Shown: positions 7,620 to 17,449, counted from the stretch's first letter. The stretch is 64,000 bases of DNA from Martelella lutilitoris (GCF_005924265.1 NZ_VCLB01000007.1:62001-126000); one strand, 5' to 3'. Notes: generated from the letters alone by a model not told the origin. Numbers and translations: made by a program.

Positions 7620-10484
7620 TTACTCCGCCGCCTCCGCATACGCGCTCATCGGCGGGCAGGCGCACACCAGATTCCGGTCCCCGTAAACATTGTCCACGCG
7701 GTTGACCGGTGGCCAGTATTTGTCGACGCGGAAGGCGCCGGGGGGGAAGCAGGCTTCCTCGCGGGAATAGGGGTGGGTCCATTCGCCCACAAGGTCTTCC
7801 ACCGTGTGGGGTGCGTTCTTCAGCGGGTTGTCGACACGGTCGGCGCGGCCTTCCTCGATGGCGCGGACTTCCTCGCGGATCGACAGCAGCGCATCGCAAA
7901 AACGATCGAGCTCGGCCTTGGTCTCCGATTCCGTCGGCTCGATCATCAGCGTGCCGGGGACGGGGAAGCTCATCGTCGGCGCATGGAAGCCGCAGTCGAT
8001 CAGGCGCTTGGCGATATCGTCGACGGAGACATCGGCGCTATCCTTCAGCGGTCGTGTGTCGATGATGCATTCATGCGCCACGCGGCCCTTTTCCGACTTG
8101 TAGAGCACGTCGTAAGCGCCTTTAAGCCGTGCGGCGATATAGTTGGCGTTGAGGATCGCCACGCGCGTTGCCTGCGTCAGCCCTTCGCCGCCCATCATCA
8201 GGCAGTAGCTCCAGGAGATCGGCAGGATCGAGGGCGAGCCGAAGGGGGCGGCCGAGACCGCGCCGCTTGTCCGGTCCGTTGCCGGATTGGCGGGCAGATG
8301 CGGGGCGAGATGCGCCTTGACGCCGATCGGCCCCATGCCGGGCCCGCCGCCGCCGTGGGGAATGCAGAAGGTCTTGTGCAGGTTGAGGTGGCTCACATCC
8401 GAACCGATATCGCCCGGCCGCGAAAGTCCGACCATCGCATTCATGTTGGCGCCGTCGAGATAGACCTGGCCGCCATATTTGTGCGTGATCGCGCAAACCT
8501 CCTTCACCGTCGCCTCGAACACGCCGTGGGTCGAGGGATAGGTGATCATGCAGGCGGCGAGATTGTCGGCATGCTGCGCGGCCTTTTCGGCGAAATCATC
8601 GAGGTCGATATCGCCGTTGTCGCGCGACTTGACCGGCACCACCTTCATGCCCGCCATCTGCGCCGAGGCCGGGTTGGTGCCATGCGCCGAGGTCGGGATC
8701 AGGCAGATGTCGCGATGCGCATCGCCATTGGCGCGGTGGAAGCGGCGGATGGTCAGAAGCCCCGCATATTCGCCCTGCGCGCCCGAATTCGGCTGCATGG
8801 AGAAGGCATCATAACCCGTGATCTGGCAGAGCTTGTCCGACAGATCCTCGATCATCTCGCGATAGCCAAGCGCCTGGTTCTCCGGCGCGAAGGGGTGGAT
8901 ATCGGCGAATTCCGGCCAGGTGATCGGCAGCATTTCCACCGTGGCATTGAGCTTCATCGTGCAGGAGCCGAGCGGGATCATCGCCCGGTCGAGCGCCAGA
9001 TCGCGGTCTGCGAGGCGGCGCATATAGCGGGTCATTTCGCTTTCCGCGCGGTTCATGTGGAAGATCGGGTGCGTCATGTAAACGCTTGTGCGCAAAAGGC
9101 TTTTCGGAAGACGGTAATCCGCCTCGAACTCGGCGATCGTAAACTTGCCGCCGAAGGCCTCCCACACCGCTTCCACATGGGCGGGCCGGGTGCGCTCGTT
9201 GACGGAAATGCCGATCTTTGTGTCGCCGACCTTGCGCAGATTGACGTTGTTTTCCACCGCGTTCCTGAGGATCAGCCCCTGAAACGCGCCGACCTCGACC
9301 GTGATCGTGTCGAAGAAGGTTTCCGGCTCGACGGTGAAGCCGAGCGCTTCCAGCCCCTTGGCGAGCAGCACGCCCTTCTTGTGCACCTGCTGTGCAATCG
9401 CCTTCAGCCCGTCCGGCCCGTGGAAGACGCCATACATGGCGGCCATGACGGCGAGCAGCACCTGGGCGGTGCAGATGTTCGACGTCGCTTTTTCGCGGCG
9501 GATATGCTGTTCGCGGGTCTGCAGCGCCAGACGATAGGCGCGGTTGCCGCGGCTATCCACCGATACCCCGACAAGGCGGCCGGGCATGGAGCGCTTGTAG
9601 GCGTCCTTCACCGCCATATAGGCGGCATGCGGACCGCCATAGCCGAGCGGCACGCCGAAGCGCTGGGACGAGCCGATGGCGATATCCGCATCCATCTCGC
9701 CCGGCGATTTTAAGAGCGTCAGCGCCAGCGGATCGGCTGCGACCGTCGCGATGGCCTTCGCCTCGTGCAGGGCGGCGATCACATCGGTGAAGTCGTTCAC
9801 ATGGCCGTGGGTGCCGGGATACTGGAACAGCGCGCCGAAAACCTCGTCGGCCTTCAGATCGGTAAACGGATTGCCGATGATGATCTCCCAGCCGAGCGGT
9901 TCGGAGCGGGTCTTCAGAAGCGCGATCGTCTGCGGATGGCAGTTCTCGTCGACGAAGAAGGCCGTTGCCTTGGATTTCGCCACGCGGTTTGCCATGGCCA
10001 TGGCTTCGGCCGCAGCCGTGGCCTCATCGAGAAGCGAGGCATTGGCGATGTCGAGGCCGGTAAGGTCTGCCATCATCGTCTGGAAGTTGAGGAGTGCCTC
10101 GAGGCGGCCTTGCGAAATCTCCGGCTGGTAGGGCGTATAGGCGGTATACCAGGCCGGGTTTTCCAGAATGTTGCGCTGGATCACCGGCGGCACGATGGTC
10201 GGGTTATAGCCCTGGCCGATCATGGAGATCATCGGCTTGTTCTTGTTGGCGGTTTCGCGCAGCTTGTCGAGCGCCTCGCGCTCCGTCATCGCCGGGCCCC
10301 AGGCAAGCGGCTGCTCCTGGCGGATTTCGGCGGGCACGGTGTCGTCGATCAGCGCTTCGAGACTGTCATAGCCGATCGTCTCCAGCATTTTCGCCATCTC
10401 GACGGGCGAGGGGCCGATATGGCGGCGATTGGCGAAGTCGTAGGGCTGGTAGTCGGTAAACTGGAATTCGGCGGGCGTCGTCAT
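7620..10484 (-). CDS. gcvP: Glycine dehydrogenase (decarboxylating), P-protein
   Basis: P-protein of the glycine cleavage system, 954 residues and single-chain as in most proteobacteria. It decarboxylates glycine with pyridoxal phosphate and passes the aminomethyl group to the lipoyl arm of GcvH. The N-terminus FANRHIGPS is typical, and the PLP-lysine region [17 protein letters not shown] (about residue 700) and the preceding [12 protein letters not shown] are intact. It is the third gene of gcvT-gcvH-gcvP on the minus strand; its start codon touches the end of gcvH with no gap. Expression should be under the glycine riboswitch upstream of gcvT. Confidence 0.98.
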   Translation of the reverse strand: MTTPAEFQFTDYQPYDFANRRHIGPSPVEMAKMLETIGYDSLEALIDDTVPAEIRQEQPLAWGPAMTEREALDKLRETANKNKPMISMIGQGYNPTIVPPVIQRNILENPAWYTAYTPYQPEISQGRLEALLNFQTMMADLTGLDIANASLLDEATAAAEAMAMANRVAKSKATAFFVDENCHPQTIALLKTRSEPLGWEIIIGNPFTDLKADEVFGALFQYPGTHGHVNDFTDVIAALHEAKAIATVAADPLALTLLKSPGEMDADIAIGSSQRFGVPLGYGGPHAAYMAVKDAYKRSMPGRLVGVSVDSRGNRAYRLALQTREQHIRREKATSNICTAQVLLAVMAAMYGVFHGPDGLKAIAQQVHKKGVLLAKGLEALGFTVEPETFFDTITVEVGAFQGLILRNAVENNVNLRKVGDTKIGISVNERTRPAHVEAVWEAFGGKFTIAEFEADYRLPKSLLRTSVYMTHPIFHMNRAESEMTRYMRRLADRDLALDRAMIPLGSCTMKLNATVEMLPITWPEFADIHPFAPENQALGYREMIEDLSDKLCQITGYDAFSMQPNSGAQGEYAGLLTIRRFHRANGDAHRDICLIPTSAHGTNPASAQMAGMKVVPVKSRDNGDIDLDDFAEKAAQHADNLAACMITYPSTHGVFEATVKEVCAITHKYGGQVYLDGANMNAMVGLSRPGDIGSDVSHLNLHKTFCIPHGGGGPGMGPIGVKAHLAPHLPANPATDRTSGAVSAAPFGSPSILPISWSYCLMMGGEGLTQATRVAILNANYIAARLKGAYDVLYKSEKGRVAHECIIDTRPLKDSADVSVDDIAKRLIDCGFHAPTMSFPVPGTLMIEPTESETKAELDRFCDALLSIREEVRAIEEGRADRVDNPLKNAPHTVEDLVGEWTHPYSREEACFPPGAFRVDKYWPPVNRVDNVYGDRNLVCACPPMSAYAEAAE

Positions 10485-10849
10485 CAGGCGATGAACTCCT
10501 TGTAGGCCGCTTCGTCCATCAGCGCGTCGGCGTCGGCGGGGTTGGCGAGCTTCAGCTTGAAGAACCAGCCGCCCTCCATGGGCTCGGCATTGACGAGTTC
10601 GGGATTGTCGGTGATCGCTTCGTTGACCTCGGTGATCTCGCCGGCCAGCGGGCAGAACACGTCCGATGCGGCCTTGACCGATTCGACGGTGGCGGCGTCG
10701 TCATTCTTCTCGAAGGTCGCGCCGACTTCCGGCAGTTCGACGAAAACCAGGTCGCCGAGCTGTTCGGCGGCATGCGCCGTGATGCCGACGGTGGCGATGC
10801 CGTCCTCGATCTTAAGCCATTCATGTTCTTCGGTAAATTTGATGGTCAT
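10484..10849 (-). CDS. gcvH: Glycine cleavage system H protein
   Basis: Lipoyl carrier of the glycine cleavage complex, 121 residues. The lipoyl-lysine is Lys59 in ESVKAASD, and the flanking FTEEHEWL and FVELPEVG blocks are characteristic. The start at 10849 matches the family N-terminus ([11 protein letters not shown]); the open frame runs further upstream but the extra residues overlap gcvT and have no family similarity. It lies 16 bases after gcvT and abuts gcvP, and forms the shuttle between the P, T and L proteins. LipB, which starts its lipoylation, is encoded at 19649-20368. Confidence 0.98.
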   Translation of the reverse strand: MTIKFTEEHEWLKIEDGIATVGITAHAAEQLGDLVFVELPEVGATFEKNDDAATVESVKAASDVFCPLAGEITEVNEAITDNPELVNAEPMEGGWFFKLKLANPADADALMDEAAYKEFIA

Positions 10850-10865
10850 GATGAAATAATCCCGC

Positions 10866-12008
10866 TCAGCGCTTGTAGGTGGGTTTGATAAAGGGGGTAT
10901 CGGTGATGGTGGCGGGCAGGTACTTGCCGCGCACTTCCGCATAGATGGTCGTGCCGGTCTCGGCGTGGTCTGCCGCCACATAGCCCATGGCAACGGGCAC
11001 GCCGACGGAGGGGCCGAAACCGCCGGAGGTGACATTCCCGATTTCGGTTTCGCCCTTGTCATCGGCAAAGAGTTTCGCCGGCGGGCGGATCGGCGCGCGG
11101 CCCTCCGCCTTCAGCCCGACGCGCAGGCGCTTCGCGCCGTCGGCAAGCTGCCCGAAGATGATATCTGCGCCGGGGAAGCCGCCTTCGCGGCCGCCGCCGG
11201 GCCTGCGGGCCTTCTGCATGCCCCAGACGAGCGCGGCTTCCACCGGTGTCGTCGTCGTGTCGATGTCATTACCGTAGAGGCAGAGCCCGGCTTCCAGCCT
11301 GAGCGAATCACGCGCGCCGAGGCCGATCGGCTCGCAATCCTCATGCGCCAGCAGCGCGCGGGCCAATTCGTCGGCTTTTTCGGCCGGTACCGAGATTTCA
11401 AAACCGTCCTCGCCGGTATAGCCAGAGCGTGAAATCACGCAGGTGACGCCGAGAACTTCGCAGGCGCGCACATCCATGAACTTCATTTCGGTCACGGCCT
11501 CGCAGAGCGGCGCCAGCACGTCTTCGGCCTTGGGACCCTGCAGCGCCAGCAGCGCCTTGTCCTCGAAATGCGTCTCAACCTCGCAAAGGTCGGAGAGATA
11601 AGCCTTCATATGGGCAAGGTCTGCATCCTTGCAGGCGGCGTTGACGATGACCAGAAGATGATCGCCGCGGTTGGCCACCATCAGGTCGTCCATAATGCCG
11701 CCCTTGTCATTGGTGAAGAAGGCATAGCGCTGCCGGCCGGGCTTGAGGCCGAGAATGTCGACCGGCGCCAGTTTTTCCAGCGCGATCGCGGCATCGGCGA
11801 GATTGCCGGATCGCGGTTTCAGCCAGACCTGGCCCATGTGCGAGACATCGAAAAGGCCTGCCTTTTCACGGGTATGCAGGTGTTCCTTCATCACGCCCAT
11901 CGGATATTGCACAGGCATGTCATAGCCTGCGAAGGGCACCATGCGGGCGCCGAGCTCCAGATGAAGCGCGTGAAGCGGGGTTTTTTCTAGCGGTTCTTGC
12001 GAGACCAA
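10866..12008 (-). CDS. gcvT: Glycine cleavage system aminomethyltransferase, T-protein
   Basis: T-protein that transfers the methylene group from the H-protein arm to tetrahydrofolate, releasing ammonia; 380 residues. Family blocks include [17 protein letters not shown] near the start, [10 protein letters not shown] and [12 protein letters not shown]. The start is taken as TTG at 12008 because GGAGG lies six bases upstream and the product then begins at the conserved N-terminus ([11 protein letters not shown]); a longer open frame to 12326 would run through the riboswitch and is rejected. It is the first gene of gcvTHP, directly downstream of a tandem glycine riboswitch. Confidence 0.95.
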   Translation of the reverse strand: MVSQEPLEKTPLHALHLELGARMVPFAGYDMPVQYPMGVMKEHLHTREKAGLFDVSHMGQVWLKPRSGNLADAAIALEKLAPVDILGLKPGRQRYAFFTNDKGGIMDDLMVANRGDHLLVIVNAACKDADLAHMKAYLSDLCEVETHFEDKALLALQGPKAEDVLAPLCEAVTEMKFMDVRACEVLGVTCVISRSGYTGEDGFEISVPAEKADELARALLAHEDCEPIGLGARDSLRLEAGLCLYGNDIDTTTTPVEAALVWGMQKARRPGGGREGGFPGADIIFGQLADGAKRLRVGLKAEGRAPIRPPAKLFADDKGETEIGNVTSGGFGPSVGVPVAMGYVAADHAETGTTIYAEVRGKYLPATITDTPFIKPTYKR

Positions 12009-12077
12009 GACGTGCCTCCGGATTGCGTTGATAAACGCCGGCTCAAAGGGGCGGGCGTGTGCGACATGCCCGATACG

Positions 12078-12242
12078 AATGAGCCCCCTCTGTCCCGTTT
12101 GCCTGAGATTATTATCCCTTCGGCCGGTCCCGGCTTGCGCCGGGCCTTGTCTCCAGAGTTCAGAAACACGCGCTGGTCCTTTGGCCTGAGAGTTTCCGGG
12201 GCAGTTGCTCCTTCGGCACCGCTTCTGCAAACGGGTTCTCCC
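12078..12242 (-). ncRNA. Tandem glycine riboswitch (two aptamers) upstream of gcvT
   Basis: Read on the minus strand, two successive glycine aptamers are visible. The first (about 12150-12242) has GGGAGAACCCG, GCCGAAGGAGCAA, AACTCTCAGGCCAAAGGACC and the closing ACTCTGGAGA. The second (about 12078-12149) has GGCCGAAGG, AATCTCAGGCAAA and GGGACAGAGGGG. These are the conserved core strings of the glycine riboswitch. Cooperative or coupled glycine binding by such tandem aptamers normally turns on glycine cleavage genes when glycine is plentiful. The element ends about 70 bases before the gcvT TTG start. Confidence 0.93.
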
Positions 12243-12500
12243 AACGCGAATTTTGAAAGGGATTATCCAAGTTGTGGCGGGTTTTGCAAGAGGGCACGGC
12301 CTGCCGGTGCACCGAAATTGGCGCAAGTCCCGCGAAGCGCGCGTCGAGGCTTGTGAATTGAAGCAAAGCCAAGCTAGGATATTGAAGCAATCTGGCTGGC
12401 GTTTACATTATTCAGGCAGAGCGCATGGGAGGCGTATATGCGCCGCGCCCGCAATCGGCTTAATGCGGGAATTGCTGCGGTCGGACTGGAAGGAAACGCA

Positions 12501-12890
12501 ATGCCTCAGATCGTCTCTCATGCCCTGATCGCCGCCGTCGGCGGCGGGCTTGGCGCAGCATGCCGCTACCTTGTCGGCGTCTTCGCCATTCGCGTTATCG
12601 GCCATGGTTTTCCCTGGGGGACATTTATCGTCAATGTTCTCGGCTCGCTTTTGATCGGACTTCTGGTCGAAGCCGTGGCCCGCCTTTTGAACCAGTCTGC
12701 AGAAATGCGCATGTTCATGGTGACTGGCTTTCTCGGCGGCTTCACCACATTCTCGTCTTTCTCTCTTGATGCGATGAACATGATCGAGCGCGGCGATTAC
12801 GTGCCAGCGATCGTTTATGTCGGCGCCAGCGTCGCGCTGGGCCTGGCCGCCGTATTCGCAGGCCTCGCGATCGGCCGGATGGTGTTCTAA
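12501..12890 (+). CDS. crcB: Fluoride exporter CrcB/Fluc
   Basis: Small membrane channel of 129 residues that expels fluoride as a dual-topology dimer. Four hydrophobic segments are clear. The family motifs GTFIVNVLGSLLIG (with the pore Asn) and GFLGGFTTFSSFS (with the phenylalanine box) are intact, as is the N-terminal GGGLGAACRY. The ATG at 12501 follows AAGGAA and gives the family length; an in-frame ATG at 12438 would add 21 residues without family similarity. It is divergent from the gcv operon. I could not fit a fluoride riboswitch in its leader. Confidence 0.95.
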   Translation: MPQIVSHALIAAVGGGLGAACRYLVGVFAIRVIGHGFPWGTFIVNVLGSLLIGLLVEAVARLLNQSAEMRMFMVTGFLGGFTTFSSFSLDAMNMIERGDYVPAIVYVGASVALGLAAVFAGLAIGRMVF

Positions 12891-12952
12891 ACCCATTTCA
12901 TTCCGGCGCGTCATGCGATAGAAGCCACGCTTCAATGAAGGGTTTTCGCACG

Positions 12953-13942
12953 ATGGCGGGTATTGAACATATCAAGGTGGATCAGGACGAGGCGGGCATG
13001 CGCCTCGATCGCTGGTTCAAGCTGCATTATCCGGGGCTCGGCTTCGGCGCTTTGCAGAAGCTGCTGCGCTCAGGCCAGATTCGCGTCGACGGCGGACGGG
13101 TAAAGAGCGACACGCGCGTCGAGCCCGGCCAGATGGTTCGCATCCCGCCGATGAATGTCGACCCGAAGACGTCAGGCCCGATACCGGGCAGGGATCTCAA
13201 GCACTCGCCCGACGGCGAGCTTCTGTCGCGCATGCTGTTGCATGAGGACGAGCGCGTTTTCGTGCTGAACAAGCCGGCCGGTCTGGCGGTGCAGGGCGGC
13301 TCGGGCGTGGTCCGTCATATCGACAAGATGCTCGAGGCCTGGACCAACAAGAAGGGCGAGAAGCCGCGCCTCGTCCATCGCCTTGACCGCGACACCTCCG
13401 GCGTTCTGGTCGTCGCCCGCTCGCGCCGCGCCGCGCAGTCGCTGACCGAGGCCTTCCGTCAACGCACCACAAAGAAAACCTACTGGTCGCTGGTCAAGGG
13501 CGTGCCGCGCAAGCGCGAAGACAAGGTCTCGACCTGGCTTGCCAAGGAGCAGACGCCGGACGGCGACCGCATGCGCATCGTCAAGCATGGCGAGCCCGAT
13601 TCCGATCACGCGGTTTCCTACTACCGTGTCATCGATACGGCGGCCCACACGCTTTCCTGGCTGGAAATGGAGCCCTATACCGGGCGGACCCACCAGCTAC
13701 GCGTCCATGCGCTTCATATCGGCCACCCGATCATCGGTGATCCGAAATATTTCGACGACGATCCGAACTGGGAATTTCCCGGCGGCATCCAGAAGCGGCT
13801 GCATCTGCATGCCCGCCATATCGATGTGCCCCATCCCGACGGCGGCAGGCTGAAGGTCACGGCGCCCCTGCCGCCACATATGGTGCAGAGCTGGAACCTT
13901 CTCGGCTTTGATGCCGACCGCGAAGATCTCGACAAGGATTGA
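12953..13942 (+). CDS. rluC: RluA-family 23S rRNA pseudouridine synthase (RluC-like)
   Basis: Pseudouridine synthase of about 329 residues with an N-terminal S4 RNA-binding domain (MRLDRWFKLHYPG... LRSGQIRVDGGRV) and the RluA catalytic domain, whose active-site aspartate lies in HRLDRDTSG. YTGRTHQLRVHAL and GHPIIGDPKY are the other family signatures. It should modify uridines of 23S rRNA. The start at 12953 is preferred because AAGGG lies at a suitable distance and the protein then begins MAGIEHI; ATG 12935 is an alternative. The HAD hydrolase gene follows 13 bases after the stop, so the two are probably cotranscribed, an arrangement common in rhizobia. Confidence 0.92.
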   Translation: MAGIEHIKVDQDEAGMRLDRWFKLHYPGLGFGALQKLLRSGQIRVDGGRVKSDTRVEPGQMVRIPPMNVDPKTSGPIPGRDLKHSPDGELLSRMLLHEDERVFVLNKPAGLAVQGGSGVVRHIDKMLEAWTNKKGEKPRLVHRLDRDTSGVLVVARSRRAAQSLTEAFRQRTTKKTYWSLVKGVPRKREDKVSTWLAKEQTPDGDRMRIVKHGEPDSDHAVSYYRVIDTAAHTLSWLEMEPYTGRTHQLRVHALHIGHPIIGDPKYFDDDPNWEFPGGIQKRLHLHARHIDVPHPDGGRLKVTAPLPPHMVQSWNLLGFDADREDLDKD

Positions 13943-13955
13943 GACAGGGACTGAC

Positions 13956-14606
13956 ATGAAGCTCGTTTTGTTTGACTGCGACGGCACGCTGGTCGACAGC
14001 GCCGTGCGCATCCATGAGACCATGCGTCGCGCCTTTGTCGCCTTCGGATACCCCGAACCGACCCTTGCCGAGACCAAGACGACCATCGGCCTCTCGCTCG
14101 ACTACGCCATCGCCCGGCTGCTCGGCAGGCACCGGATCGACGACGAGGTTCTGGCGGTCCGGGTAAAGTTCAAGTCGCTCTTTGCCGAAGTCCATTCCGA
14201 TCCCAATATGATGGAGCGGCTATTTCCGGGCATTGCCGAGTTGATCGACGGCCTTGCCGCGCGCGGCGACGTCGCCATCGGTGCGGTCACCGGAAATTCG
14301 CGCCGGGGCCTGACCCATGTTCTGGATCTGCACGGACTGGCGCCGCGATTTACCGTTTCGCGCACCGCAGATGACTGTCCCTCCAAGCCGCATCCTGCCA
14401 TGGTGCTTGAATGCTGCGCGGAAGCGGGCTTCAATCCGGCCGACGCCGTGATCATCGGCGATGCCGTCTTCGACATGGAAATGGCGGCGAAGGCCGGCGC
14501 CCATGCGATCGGCGTCGCCTGGGGTTACGGCGAGATCGCCGATCTGCAGGATGCCGGAGCGGGTGCGATCGTCTGGCATCCGGAAGAGATCTTGAAACTT
14601 GTCTGA
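13956..14606 (+). CDS. HAD-superfamily hydrolase (Gph-like), copy 1
   Basis: Haloacid dehalogenase-type phosphatase of 216 residues. Motif I is LFDCDGTLVDS with nucleophile Asp7 and Asp9, motif II VTGNS, motif III the lysine in SKPHP, and motif IV IGDAVFDMEMA. A helical cap (about 15-85) places it in the phosphoglycolate phosphatase-like subfamily I. It starts 13 bases after rluC and is followed by a clear paralogue 15 bases later. The substrate is unknown; rhizobial genes next to rluC are often annotated only as HAD-IA hydrolases. All catalytic residues are present, so it should be active. Confidence 0.88.
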   Translation: MKLVLFDCDGTLVDSAVRIHETMRRAFVAFGYPEPTLAETKTTIGLSLDYAIARLLGRHRIDDEVLAVRVKFKSLFAEVHSDPNMMERLFPGIAELIDGLAARGDVAIGAVTGNSRRGLTHVLDLHGLAPRFTVSRTADDCPSKPHPAMVLECCAEAGFNPADAVIIGDAVFDMEMAAKAGAHAIGVAWGYGEIADLQDAGAGAIVWHPEEILKLV

Positions 14607-14621
14607 GCCGGGAGTGCTCCC

Positions 14622-15284
14622 ATGAAGCTGGTGCTTTTTGATTGTGACGGAACGCTGGTCGACAGCCTGGCGATCATCCAGGAGACCATGGCCCGCACCT
14701 TCCGCGCCTTCGGCCACGACGCGCCCGATGAGCACGCCACGCGCGGCACGGTGGGCCTGACGCTCGACGTGGCAATCGCCGGGCTCCTGGGCCGCGATCA
14801 GGTCGATCACGAATGCCGCGACATGATGGGCTACTACCGCTCGTTGTTCGCCGAAGTGCGGCGCGACCCGGCCATGCAGGAGAAGCTCTATGACGGCATC
14901 GCCGTCATGCTGTCGCATCTCTTCCTGCAGGACGATATTCTCGTCGGCGCTGTCACCGGAAAGTCGCGGCGCGGGCTCGACCATATGCTGAAGACCCATG
15001 GCTATGCCGACAAGTTCATCACCACGCGCACGGCCGATGATTGCCCCTCCAAGCCGCACCCGGCCATGGTGCTGGAATGCTGCGATGAGACGGGCATGCG
15101 ACCGGAACAGGCGGTGGTGATCGGCGATACGGTGTTCGACATCCAGATGGCGAAATCCGCCGGCGCCGGCGCTGTCGGCGTTTCCTGGGGCTATGGCGCG
15201 CCGGATGCGCTGAAGCTGGCGGGGGCGGCGGCGATTGCCGAGACGCCGGATGACATTCTGAAATTCGTTCTGAAGGGTGCATGA
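14622..15284 (+). CDS. HAD-superfamily hydrolase (Gph-like), copy 2
   Basis: Second HAD hydrolase, 220 residues, plainly paralogous to the gene just upstream: both share MKLVLFDCDGTLVDS, VTGxSRRG, TADDCPSKPHPAMVLECC and VFDxxMA at the same positions, while the cap region differs more. Motifs I-IV are intact. Tandem duplication followed by divergence of the cap suggests two related substrates. Its stop overlaps the start of the ATP12 gene by 4 bases (ATGA), so the run rluC - HAD - HAD - ATP12 is probably one operon. Confidence 0.88.
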   Translation: MKLVLFDCDGTLVDSLAIIQETMARTFRAFGHDAPDEHATRGTVGLTLDVAIAGLLGRDQVDHECRDMMGYYRSLFAEVRRDPAMQEKLYDGIAVMLSHLFLQDDILVGAVTGKSRRGLDHMLKTHGYADKFITTRTADDCPSKPHPAMVLECCDETGMRPEQAVVIGDTVFDIQMAKSAGAGAVGVSWGYGAPDALKLAGAAAIAETPDDILKFVLKGA

Positions 15285-16030
15285 TGACCAATGATCCCAT
15301 CCGCCGGTCGCAGGAGCTGATGCGCGCCGAACTGCCGAAGAAATTCTACGCGGAGGCAACCGTCGCGCCGGAGGGCGATGGCTTTGCGGTGAAGCTCGAC
15401 GGCCGACCGGTCAAGACCCCGTCGCGAAAGCCGCTGATCCTGCCGACGGAGGCCGCCGCCGAACATGTGCGCGCCGAATGGCAGGCGCAGGAAAAGGTCA
15501 TCGACCCGGCGAAGATGCCGATGACGCGGCTTGCCAACACGATCATTGACGGCGTGGCCGTCAACGCCGACGCGGTGTTCGAGGAAATCGTCAGCTATGC
15601 CGGCAATGACATGCTGTTCTATCGCGCGGAAAGTCCGGAGGAACTCGTTGCCCGGCAGGCGGAGCGCTGGGGGCCGGTGCTTGACTGGGTGGCCGAGGAA
15701 TATGGCGCGCGCTTCGTGCTGGTCGAAGGGGTCATGTTCGCCGAACAGCCTGCGGAAAGCCTTGAGGCCTTCCGCAGGGCGCTTGCGCATCACCGGGCGC
15801 CGTTCGAGCTTGGCGCCTTACATGTGATGACGACGCTGACCGGCTCGGCCCTGGTGACGCTGGCGCTGGCGCGCGGCCGCCTGACGCTGGATGAGGCCTG
15901 GGCGCTTGGCAATCTCGAGGAAGACTGGACGATCGAGCTCTGGGGCCATGACGAGGAAGCCGCCCGCCGCCGCGCCAAGCGGTTCGAGGACATGAAGGCC
16001 GCGCATGATTTGTTCGTGGCGCTGGGGTAG
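15281..16030 (+). CDS. ATP12 family F1-ATPase assembly chaperone
   Basis: A 249-residue ATP12 homologue. In mitochondria Atp12 holds the F1 alpha subunit during assembly; alphaproteobacteria keep the gene and the same role is presumed. The signature regions KKFYAEATV, FAVKLDGRPVKTPSRKPLILPT and the later LFYRAESPEELVARQAERWGPVLDW are all present, with a predominantly helical C-terminal domain. It overlaps the second HAD gene by 4 bases. It ends convergently with fghA; a palindromic hairpin lies in the gap. Confidence 0.93.
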   Translation: MMTNDPIRRSQELMRAELPKKFYAEATVAPEGDGFAVKLDGRPVKTPSRKPLILPTEAAAEHVRAEWQAQEKVIDPAKMPMTRLANTIIDGVAVNADAVFEEIVSYAGNDMLFYRAESPEELVARQAERWGPVLDWVAEEYGARFVLVEGVMFAEQPAESLEAFRRALAHHRAPFELGALHVMTTLTGSALVTLALARGRLTLDEAWALGNLEEDWTIELWGHDEEAARRRAKRFEDMKAAHDLFVALG

Positions 16031-16053
16031 GCGACGCGTCGGTCTGGCCCCGT

Positions 16054-16078
16054 AATCTCCCCCTCAAGGGAGGAGATT
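16054..16078. terminator. Palindromic hairpin between ATP12 and fghA
   Basis: AATCTCC and GGAGATT form a 7-bp outer stem with an inner CCCT/AGGG pairing. The gene ends converge here, so it may stop transcription from both sides. Similar AATCTCCCCCTC hairpins are, from memory, repeated in intergenic regions of many rhizobial genomes, so it may be a dispersed repeat used as terminator. Confidence 0.45.
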
Positions 16079-16142
16079 GATTGCTGCGAAGCACTCAAGA
16101 AACGCGGTCACGACATTTCATGGCGAATACCGGCCGAGCCCC

Positions 16143-16973
16143 TCACACCCGCTCCGCATGCCAGCGCAGATGGTCGTCCATGAAGGTGGAGATGAAGTAG
16201 TAGGAGTGGTCGTAGCGCTCGTGCATCCTGAGCGTCAGCGCGATGTCCGTGTCCTTGACCGCCGCCTCAAACAGCCAGGGCTTCAGACCTTCCTCGAGAA
16301 AACCGTCGGCCGTGCCCTGGTCGATCAGGAATTCGGGAAAGCGGGCGCCGGCGGCGACCAGCGCGCAGGCATCATGCTTGCGCCAGACATCCGGGTCGGT
16401 TCCGAGATATTTCTCGAATGCGCCCTGCGCCCAGGGAGAGGTCGAGGGCGAGACGATCGGCGCGAAGGCCGAGCAGCTCTTGTAGCGGCCGGGATATTTC
16501 AGCGCGAAGGTCATGGCGCCGTGGCCGCCCATTGAATGGCCGAAAATACCCTGACGGTCCATGTCGGCGCGGAAGCTGCCGGCAATCAGCGCGGGCAGTT
16601 CCTTGGTGATATAGGTCTCCATCTGGTAGTTTAGCGCATAGGGGCTTTCGGTGGCGTCCACATAGAAGCCCGCGCCCTGGCCGAGCTGCCAGTTGGTCAG
16701 CGAATCGGGAACGTCCTTGCCGCGCGGGCTCGTATCCGGGCAGACGATGATCAGGCCCAGTTCTGCGGCCATGCGTCGATACTCGCCCTTTTCCATCACA
16801 TTGGCGTGGGTGCAGGTGAGCCCGGAGAGATACCAGAGGACGGGGCAGGGGCGTTCGGTCGCCTGTGGCGGCACGAAAACCGCAAAGGTCATTTCGCAAT
16901 TGCAGGCTTCCGAATCATGGGAAAAGACGGCCTGCATGCCGCCAAAGGCCGTGTTTTCGGACAGAATATTCAT
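16143..16973 (-). CDS. fghA: S-formylglutathione hydrolase
   Basis: Esterase of 276 residues that hydrolyses S-formylglutathione to formate and glutathione, the last step of glutathione-dependent formaldehyde detoxification. The alpha/beta-hydrolase nucleophile is Ser147 in GHSMGGHG. The family blocks YLSGLTCTHANVMEKG, PDTSPRG and the HYYF-like YDHSYYFISTF with the catalytic His are present. The start at 16973 overlaps the DUF188 gene by 4 bases. It is the last gene of the four-gene operon headed by the class III alcohol dehydrogenase, which makes its substrate. Confidence 0.97.
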   Translation of the reverse strand: MNILSENTAFGGMQAVFSHDSEACNCEMTFAVFVPPQATERPCPVLWYLSGLTCTHANVMEKGEYRRMAAELGLIIVCPDTSPRGKDVPDSLTNWQLGQGAGFYVDATESPYALNYQMETYITKELPALIAGSFRADMDRQGIFGHSMGGHGAMTFALKYPGRYKSCSAFAPIVSPSTSPWAQGAFEKYLGTDPDVWRKHDACALVAAGARFPEFLIDQGTADGFLEEGLKPWLFEAAVKDTDIALTLRMHERYDHSYYFISTFMDDHLRWHAERV

Positions 16974-17449
16974 GGTTTTCCCTTTGTTTCGTCTTCTCGC
17001 TTGGCTTGAATGGATTTCGCCTGCCGGCAGAGCCGTTCCATGGTCTGCAGGAAGGCCGAACGGTCCCTCGGCGAGAAGGCGGCGTTGTAACCCTTGCTCT
17101 CGCCGGTCTCCCGCAGATGCTGGCCAAGGTCGCGCATGGCCCGCGCCATGCCGATATTGGCCTGATCGAACAGCCGGCCGGTCGGCCCCGTGACGAGCGC
17201 GCCGCCTGCCACGCACCGCTCGGCAAGCGGCACATCGGCGGTGACGACGATGTCGCCGGCGCCGGCGCGTTCGGCGATCCAGTCATCGGCGGCATCGAAG
17301 GCGCCGGAGACGACGATGTTGCGGATCATCGGATCGCGCGAAGGCCTGAGGCCGGAATTGGCGACGAAGGTGACCGGCAGCCCGTGACGTTCGGCAACCT
17401 TGATGACCTCGGGCTTTACCGGGCAGGCATCGGCATCGACATAGATCAT
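16970..17449 (-). CDS. YaiI/YqxD family DUF188 protein (UPF0178)
   Basis: A 159-residue DUF188 protein with the diagnostic N-terminus MIYVDADACPVKPEV and the PIN-like acidic positions (SRDPMIRN, GDIVVTADVPLAERC). Members have a PIN/NYN-like fold and are suspected nucleases, but no function is established. It overlaps both neighbours by 4 bases in the formaldehyde operon, an association that probably reflects cotranscription rather than a known shared pathway. The C-terminus is rich in Lys/Arg/Glu. Confidence 0.9.
   Translation of the reverse strand: MIYVDADACPVKPEVIKVAERHGLPVTFVANSGLRPSRDPMIRNIVVSGAFDAADDWIAERAGAGDIVVTADVPLAERCVAGGALVTGPTGRLFDQANIGMARAMRDLGQHLRETGESKGYNAAFSPRDRSAFLQTMERLCRQAKSIQAKREDETKGKP

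Noticed and set aside
10850-11068. Longer N-terminus for gcvH
   Set aside because: The extra 73 residues overlap gcvT and are proline/serine-rich out-of-frame sequence; the family N-terminus begins at 10849.
12009-12326. Longer N-terminus for gcvT
   Set aside because: It would translate the glycine riboswitch; a TTG with a strong ribosome site at 12008 matches the family start.
12380-12500. Possible fluoride riboswitch in front of crcB
   Set aside because: The GCGCATGGGAGGC and later GGCTTAATGC strings only loosely resemble the crcB motif; the paired cores and the GATG/CGCC elements do not line up.
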